Notes under the pieces: model-generated | Database searches by the model: none | What the model saw: only the letters and a program-made list of their open reading frames with translations | What the model was told of the DNA's origin: nothing | Shown: positions 57,645-64,000 of the stretch, piece by piece | Numbering within the stretch: position 1 is the first letter of the stretch | How the letters are laid out: each line of letters begins with the position of its first letter | Assembly: GCA_027475525.1 (NCBI GenBank) | Contig: JAMWFC010000046.1 | Location: 1,240,001 to 1,304,000 of the forward strand | Origin: Macrolepiota albuminosa | Taxonomy: Eukaryota > Basidiomycota > Agaricomycetes > Agaricales > Agaricaceae | Direction of reading: 5' to 3' | DNA: 64,000 nucleotides | Program-made: the position numbers and the translations under genes

Positions 57645-58890
57645 ATGGCACCTTTGCTTCAGGCCGTCAATGTTAAGGCGTTGTCTTCCAATGCACAGTA
57701 TATGTCCTATGCAGGTGAAATAGATCCCGACTGGTTGGTTGGCGCGTATGTCAAACTCCAATATTGTCGTAGTTTATAATGCATTTCAGTGCCTTTCAGT
57801 GTTCCGAATGGCGGTGCGCTCGTTCAAGTTCATGTGCTGCGTGAATAACCAAACTTCGTCTTAGGATACATCCTAGCTCTTTTAGTTGATGCCTGCATTC
57901 AACATCAGTCGACTTCGAACCATTGTGATCCCATTCATGTGACGGCTCATTACTTGAGGACATCGATACCTTCTCACTTCGACATACGAATACGCAAAGT
58001 GAAGACAGGCCGAGGTTTTACAAACCTAACAGCAGAACTCTATCAACAGGTACCGGTCGCTGTCCACTTCCTGAAAATTCATCATCTGACAACGCACTTT
58101 CCAACCACAGGAAGCGTTGATTATCACTGCACACCAAATCTTCGGCAATAGACCTCGAGCACCTGGTTATAGTCGTGGCTTGACCATTGTGCCCCCTTCC
58201 CCTTATGCCCGTCGTATACCTCTCTACACCCATCCATCAACCGTGATCATCCGACCTGGTCGAGGCATGTGGAAATTCCAACTTTACATTGCCTTGGCAC
58301 CAGACCCACACATACTCGCAAAAAATGCATCAGATCACCCGAATCGGTCGAATGCTGCCACAATTGGAGGTGAAGGACTCGAATGGGGCGCGTGGCTCAC
58401 TTTCCAAGCCAAGAGCGACAAAATCACACCAATATCGCTAGCGTTCCTTGTTGACATCTTCAACCACATGCCGGGCCTCATGCCGCCCAGTGAAAGGCCT
58501 GGACTTGGCCGAAGGTACGACTTGAAATCTTCTAGACTTGGGCTAGCTTTGATTTGTCTTTCACTTGAATTTAAATCTCCCATACCGGCTCCTTCCGCTG
58601 TGCATGCTACGCAGACAGTAGGCCTCTACTCATTGGGAAAGTTTATGAATGACAGTCGGCATGAATATGTGGAGGTCTGGACTACACCATGTAATATTGG
58701 AGATGGCAAAGAGATACCAAATTGGCGGGATAAGCAAGTTTGCATTAAAGATACAAGGTCTACGTGGGTAGCGAGCTCTATTTTTGGCTGTTACCGAGTG
58801 CCTCACCGTGTACGAAGGAGACAGGTGTTACAGAAGATGAGTATGTCGAGAGTTGAACGTTTGAACATTAATTTGTCAATGATGGATTGA
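57645..58890 (+). CDS. Acyl-CoA thioesterase-like protein (hot-dog fold), 359 aa
   Basis: The model joins 57645-57745, 57800-57813, 57865-58049 and about 58111-58890. It starts MAPLLQAVNVKALSS and reads through AGEIDPDW, VPNGGYILALLVDACIQHQ, DPIHVTAHYLRTS, KTGRGFTNLTAELYQQ and, in the last exon, MPPSERPGLG, LEFKSPIP, ATQTVGLYS and YVEVWTTPCNIGDG. These are the landmarks of the fungal thioesterase-like superfamily (double hot-dog), so it probably hydrolyses acyl-CoA. Exon 2 is only 14 nt but keeps the frame through the conserved VPNGGY. The last about 15 residues run into the flanking repeat and are unlikely to be native. It lies inside the transposon, opposite to its other genes: a captured host gene that looks open. 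Confidence 0.8.
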
Positions 58891-58908
58891 GTTCAAACAG
58901 AAATTAAT
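58842..58908. repeat. Direct repeat flanking the thioesterase, copy 2
   Basis: Counterpart of 57296-57362; supplies the terminal codons and stop of the thioesterase frame. Confidence 0.85.
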
Positions 58909-58959
58909 AATTCTCGTCGCTTGGTCATGTCAAACAATACTTGTTATGTATCAAAATTA

Positions 58960-61900
58960 CTACAGTAAGTTATTTCGTGAGCGTAAGAATATGTCTGCAT
59001 CCAAAAGATCAAATAAAAAGTAATCCTGGTTGAGTGGCAAGCCACAAGGTGTGATACTATCAGGAACCATGACCACACCACGAATAATAGCATGTATGGA
59101 AATAAATTCACTGTCCTTCCGCTTGTTCTCCCGAAAACGAAATAAGCCCAAATCAATATCCTTCTGTTGTCGGCAGCCTTGATCTCGGAATACAGAAGAA
59201 AATGGCTGAACCAAGGCTAAGGGATAAGCTTGATTGTCAACAGTGCATGAAAAAATGCACACAAGGCGTGCAATATAGGGCTTGTCTTGAGTATTTATAA
59301 GAATACAGTCATAACGTGGATGGCCATGGAATTCGGGATTACACCGCAAGTAGTCTGACTTAAGTTCCCAGTCTGACATACACGTATATTGGACTTTGAG
59401 GTAGCGATGTAATGTTATCTATTGGTGATAGAGATAATAGACCATGCCAAGTAAGTATGATAATAATACAATGAAAGTAAAATTTATTGACGGACCTTGC
59501 TCTCATCTTTAAAACTCACAGCCTTTCCATCAGGAAGAGGAATGCCATATACAGGAAGAAACCTTGTCATAAACTTGCCCAACTTGATTCGAAAGCGATC
59601 GAAAGCTTCATCATCCTTATATTCTAAATCCTCTGAAATCTGTGATAGATTTATAGACCTTGAAGAGCCTAGCTCCCGATACTGATCATAAATGCTAGTA
59701 TCAAAGCCAGCAAATCTTTCGCTGGCTGATATGATTGTTGTATCTTCGGGATCAGATGCCAACAATTCTTTATAGTTATCGAGAAGGTCAATATTAGATC
59801 GAATCAAACCAGATATCAAGAGATATTGATCTGCGTTTAGTATCTAGTAACATTGCACATTGAACAGTGTTAATTATAATGAGAACAAGTAAAGAAAAAG
59901 AAGTTTTAGCATACCTGTTTTGCAAAATCCTTGAAGTTTGAACGATGAAGATAGGATTGCTTGATAGGGCCATGCATCTTTTCATTTGGCTTGGTGCTAT
60001 AATTACGAGAAGCCCCTTTGTTAACAATGTCGCTAAACAAATGCTTTCGCAAATGGAGTTTGATGAAATTCCATGATTTTGGTTTTAACTCATCAGTTGT
60101 TTCAGTTATGTTATCATCAATATCTTCAAGTTCGTCAAGGCCAAATTCATTCATGCTGCGAGCTTGTTTAATATAGTCCTTAAAATGCAACAGATTTTTC
60201 ATCTGTGATACTCTAATATTTAATCAAAAGACTTACCATCATTAAAGGTGTAAATACATGTTCTAACTCTTTCTTTCCATCTGAAATTGTATGCTCTGTA
60301 TGAAGATCAAGATCAGCATACATCCGAACATTAAGATATGAACGGAGACAGCGAAGAAGAAGATATCCATCTGAATCTAGATCTGTGGATAATACACTTT
60401 GTGCGGCAAATAAGAATATCTATGAGAAGAATAAATATTTTATAAGTACATCAACAGTATCTCGAACCTGAGTGAAAAACATACTTTGGAAATATCACGA
60501 TTTTTAGATCCGTCATTGAAAGTAATATTCATTACAGATCCAAAATGATTAAGTCCTCGCCATCGTGGCATATAGTTGAAACTAATAGCAAGTAATTGTG
60601 AGTAAGTCAATTTTGAAGCCTAGTTACAATGAAAAGAAATACCAAGCATCAATATAAGCAATGTCTGCTCGAGAGGTAATAAGGGACTTGAAAACTTTAA
60701 AGAAATGATCTTCCCACAACCCATTGTCATCGAAATGCAGGACATCATAGGATAGGGCACGATGGAGATCACCATATTTAATAGACCACATAGCATTCTA
60801 TAAATTGATAAATGCTTTATATACTGATAGTAGAATAAACTAGTAACATACCTTAACTGGACGAAGGCTCTGTAACTTTAAAGCTTCCTCAATAGCTGTA
60901 GTGGTTTGTAGTGCCATAGATTTTATAAAATATTTCTCGGTTCTTGACTGAGTCCGTAAAGAGAATTCTGCAGATAAATCCCACATATATTCTTGAGGCA
61001 CCAGGCAAATTGGACACGGATATTTGCCTTTTAAACCACGAATTAAAGACATAACAGACCTAGAAGTTTTTTAAATATAAATCACACAAATCGCAAATGA
61101 AATAAAAGCAAGACTTACATTTCTTCATAATCAGCAGATAGAATAAGAATGATTGGCCAGAGCCATCTCAACGTTTCATCAACTTTACTTGTTTTCCATT
61201 CACCAGTCTGAGCCAACTTGGTAATCTTCTCTAGAAAAATCCGAAAGCCCTCATGCCAAACAGCATTTTTGAAGTTAACGAAGCCTCGTTTTCCTGTTTC
61301 ACTTGTATCTTCATGTACCTGAAAAGAAAATCAATTGTTACTTATATATAAAGATGTAATTATTATAAACAAACAATTGGTAGCCAGCCAACTACACGTC
61401 CTCCACCTCTTCCATCAGTATTGCGAATATAATGAGGAAGGAAAGCATATCGTGCGACAATCGGATATGCTTTTGCAGTTCCAAAACTTGAAAGCTTCGT
61501 TTTGTCAGCATAAATAATGAGTGGTAGTAGTTTTGCGGCAGGGTTGTTGGGTATACGTGACTGGAATGATGATATTGCAAATTTAAGTTCGTGAAATTCA
61601 ATTGAGCATAGATAACGTACCTGAGCCTCCCAAGCCGCATCACCTGTCCAGGGCTCAGTATAAATTCGCTCCCAAGCAGTACCTGTCCACCTGTATTGCC
61701 TCTGTGCATCCCAAACAATGTGTGGTGCAATAACAGGATCATCGATAACATTTTCAATTGCCCAATCCCAGGGTTCACGCATGCGTATCTTAAAGTCTCG
61801 TGGCACTCCCTTGTACGGAACCTGGTATTTCTTTTCCTCAAACTTATAAATTATAAATTGTAAGACAAAACAGAACGCAAATCTATTACACAGAACAGAA

Positions 61901-62847
61901 TTACTCACTTGGGTTCGAAGCTTTGATGCCATATCCCAGGTCCTTTTCAAATCGGTAGCATTCTTCAACGTGAAAGTATCTTCATCATTGCATGCAATGG
62001 CTCGATAAAAAAGCTTGATGAGACGATCCAACTGAGACCTATTGAGAGCAGCCTCGAGTCCTAATTCTGCAACTTCAAAATCAAGACGTGAGTTAAAAGG
62101 TCGCCATGGCTCAAAATCTGGAAGCGGCTTTGGTCTTTGAGGGAAACAATCATGATAAGACCCTATTTTCGCCTGAATACCAGAATGTGGATGATACTCA
62201 ATCTTGAAAAGCTCCTCTAAATTGCTGGGTGAACTGTGAATATTCAATTCCGAATCCGCAGCCTTTATCAACAAGTTAAATCAAAGCCAGTTATTCAGTA
62301 TTATTTTATAGTCAAGCAACAAATTGTACTTACCTCTCGTTCATCTCCAGATTCAAAAGCAGGCACCATATTGAATGCACCACCCGATTCAGAATCAAAA
62401 CCGTTTGCTGTAGCCAGAGAATTGATGATTTATATTACCGTCGGTCAATTTGAAAGAGTTAACATTATATTGAGTGGAGCGCACCTGTTAACCAAGGCTC
62501 AATGTATGAATCATTGATTTTGGAATGGTCCCCCGATAGAGACCCTCTGTCAATGATTTGAAGTCGGTCTCTAAGGTCTGGGCATTGATTGTTATCTCCA
62601 GAACCTGGACCTATTAGAATGTCAGATATGACATTTAAATTATGAGCTTCTGAGTGTAAGTTAAGTGCTTCCCTGTACCTTGCAACAAGTCAAGACGCTC
62701 AAAAAACTCTGCATTCAGACGTGCGTCGGCTTGTCGCTTCAGACACGCCTTCCTATGCGTCCCAATTCCTCGGCTTTTGCAAGTCTCTCCACAAGTTTCG
62801 CACCGTGTGTGACCGTATGGAGTTGGAGGTCGAGGGGGAGCATCCAT
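58960..62847 (-). CDS. Plavaka-type transposase, 1010 aa, 14 exons
   Basis: The model joins 62847-62679, 62610-62485, 62407-62334, 62262-61909, 61842-61621, 61560-61375, 61318-61119, 61059-60852, 60797-60696, 60619-60485, 60419-60237, 60202-59915, 59843-59492 and 59393-58960; total length is divisible by three with no internal stop. The N-terminus has a Cys/His finger (C16-x2-C19-x11-H31-x3-C35). Landmarks are FTLKNATDLKRTWDMAS, WDAQRQYRW, TEPWTGDAAWEAQ, LIIYADKTKLSSFGTAKAYP, RGGGRVVGWLP, KGKYPCPICLVP and MPRWRGLNHF, the series I associate with Plavaka transposases of agaricomycetes. LIIYAD and PICLVP probably belong to the catalytic region; the residues are not proven here. The intron at 60620-60695 and the last donor (59491) are the least certain. 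Confidence 0.87.
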
Positions 62848-62967
62848 ATTAGTGTGTTAATAGTCAATCTGATAAAAACGACACAATGTTTAATGATTCA
62901 GAGACAGTGAGAATTATTATAATGATTAAACAATAGTAATTATAAATGTAAGGTTGGGTTAAGGTCT

Positions 62968-63016
62968 TGATCACTTTTGACGAGGGCTCCATCAAAGCCC
63001 TCGTCAAAAGTGATCA
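62968..63016. repeat. Perfect 21-bp hairpin near the right transposon end
   Basis: TGATCACTTTTGACGAGGGCT (62968-62988) and its exact complement (62996-63016) flank a 7-nt loop. It lies between the transposase promoter and the right TIR. A subterminal transposase site or regulatory structure is possible; the left end has no equivalent that I see. Confidence 0.9.
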
Positions 63017-63153
63017 TTTTCCCATGTTAATGCTAACTTGAGGGCGGTCTTTTGACATCGAGGAGCCACCCAGGTGTATCTAATCAGGCCCGATTAAGAA
63101 GGCCTGACAATCTGATTTGACCTGATTCGGTTTTGGTCCTGATAAGACACCCG

Positions 63154-63167
63154 GCATTTTTCCGACA
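63154..63167 (-). repeat. Right terminal inverted repeat of the Plavaka-type element
   Basis: GCATTTTTCCGACA, exact inverted match to 52681-52694. Confidence 0.92.
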
Positions 63168-63169
63168 CG

Positions 63170-63802
63170 GTCACGCGCACGCGTGACCAACGTGTATTGA
63201 CGACTGAAGGCGATAAGCGACGGCTAGCTACAAGTACAGATATATACAGGGTGAGGTGGGAGGGTTGACGAAACGAGAATAAAGTACACTAATAAAATAC
63301 TGGTGAAAATCGTGAGTGAGAGACCGACGCGACCTTCCCATCGCGTACTTACTTTAGATATTTCGTCTCGTGGTACTGCGAATGCAGGGAGGTTTTTAAG
63401 ATGACGAAATATCTAAGGTGAGAGGTGAGCCCGGCTCACCGGGTGGTCATGAATGGGAAGTCTCACCGATAAAATGTAGATAAAATGAAAATAAAAAACA
63501 AGAATGATAATGATACACAAACTAAAAGATGAGCATGGATGCGGTGAGAACGGCAAGGTGAGAGAGCGCCAATGCGCTCACCTGGGCGGACAAAGGGGGA
63601 AGGGGGAAGACGAAAGAAAGGACCGCTGGAATGTCTGAGACCGTGCGCCATACTGATCACACCACGGCATCTGCCAAGCCCTGGCGCCGTGCCGAGATCG
63701 GCTTGCAGTCTGAAGGGATGAGAGGTGCGGGTGAGAACGGAGAACTGGCACGCAGAGGCCTCCGAAAATGCTCGCCACCTACGGCACTCGCCTTTACGCC
63801 GA
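63170..63802. other. Flank to the right of the transposon, no gene supported
   Basis: 63168-63230 continues the transposon target sequence. An inverted repeat (CTTTAGATATTTCGTC near 63352 with GACGAAATATCTAAGG near 63403) encloses about 35 nt. Open frames near 63460-63860 on both strands have no recognisable features. Confidence 0.4.
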
Positions 63803-63901
63803 CCTCTGCAGTTGAAGTTCAAATAAGTAGCGCCAGACCGGTCACGCGCACGCGTGACCAACGTGTATTGACGACTGAAGGCGATAAGCGACGGCTAGCT
63901 A
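63803..63901. repeat. Uninterrupted copy of the transposon target sequence
   Basis: 63803-63840 equals 52643-52680 and 63839-63901 equals 63168-63230 (99 bp in all). Here the sequence reads through CCGG without the transposon. It contains the near-palindrome GGTCACGCGCACGCGTGACC. It serves as a local empty-site reference. 63902-64000 shows nothing recognisable. Confidence 0.93.
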
Positions 63902-64000
63902 AAAAGAGGTGAAGAGGTGAGAGGCGGGGAGGCGGTGGTGAAGAGATGGTGCGGGAGCTGAGCCAAAGGAGAGAAGATATTGGTTTTTATGATAATGAAG

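Larger units (their letters stand above)
52681..63167 (-). mobile_element. 10.5-kb Plavaka-type DNA transposon with host-gene cargo
   Basis: Terminal inverted repeats TGTCGGAAAAATGC (52681-52694) and GCATTTTTCCGACA (63154-63167). Comparison with the uninterrupted copy at 63803-63901 fixes the ends and gives either a 2-bp duplication CG or none (then TIR GTGTCGG). It holds a 14-exon transposase, a second minus-strand gene, and between them a kinase fragment, a palmitoyltransferase fragment and a thioesterase gene. CpG sites are retained and the transposase is open, so insertion is fairly recent. Plavaka elements are grouped with the CMC/CACTA superfamily in the literature; assignment rests on transposase motifs. 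Confidence 0.88.

Noticed and set aside
57645..58890. Thioesterase as the native host locus, with the inverted repeats a coincidence
   Set aside because: Both ends of the 10.5-kb block match the split 99-bp target copy exactly, so the whole block behaves as one insertion; left open in the findings as a test.
52681..63167. KDZ transposon with a TET/JBP gene
   Set aside because: The transposase landmarks fit Plavaka, and no TET/JBP dioxygenase motif was seen among the genes in the element.
63463..63912. Overlapping frames at the right edge
   Set aside because: GC-rich sequence gives long frames by chance on both strands; no domain, start context or splice signal supports them.

Overview
The window looks like nuclear DNA of a mushroom-forming basidiomycete (Agaricomycetes, probably Agaricales). 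The evidence is many 45-80 nt GT-AG introns, Ty3/gypsy, Ty1/copia and LINE families of agaric type, a Plavaka-type transposase, a CRN/RHS-like NTPase-nuclease gene and a membrane-anchored LysM gene. No database was searched, so the species is not assigned. No rRNA, tRNA or CRISPR array was seen.

Layout. 1-26.2 kb is a nested stack of LTR elements. Gypsy-2 (minus strand) sits in a decayed copy of the CRN-like gene. Gypsy-1 (minus strand, 2372-19838, 4-bp target duplication) sits in the reverse transcriptase (RT) gene of gypsy-2. Copia-1 (4037-9247) sits in an intron-containing antisense gene of gypsy-1 and has identical LTRs, a 5-bp target duplication and an intact 1526-codon gag-pol. Several solo LTRs decorate the stack. 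26.2-40.4 kb is CpG-poor, decayed DNA: the CRN relic, a LINE with RNase H, part of a third gypsy element, a solo LTR and a Tc1/mariner end. 40.4-46.4 kb is copia-2, full length but mutated, with a CACTG-ended MITE in its right LTR.

46.6-52.4 kb is the least repetitive part, with three apparently intact genes: the 1018-aa NTPase-nuclease, a LysM membrane protein and an ankyrin-repeat protein. 52.7-63.2 kb is a 10.5-kb terminal-inverted-repeat transposon. It carries an open 14-exon Plavaka-type transposase, a second element gene, and three host-derived genes: an open acyl-CoA thioesterase, a broken palmitoyltransferase and a broken protein kinase. An intact copy of its target sequence lies 0.64 kb beyond its right end.

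Two signals cut across the window. First, old repeats carry C-to-T changes, often at CpG; stops in place of CGA or CAA codons recur. Second, five tandem duplications with a period of exactly 77 bp lie in unrelated sequences, which points to a genome-assembly artefact and means local frames and lengths there should not be trusted.
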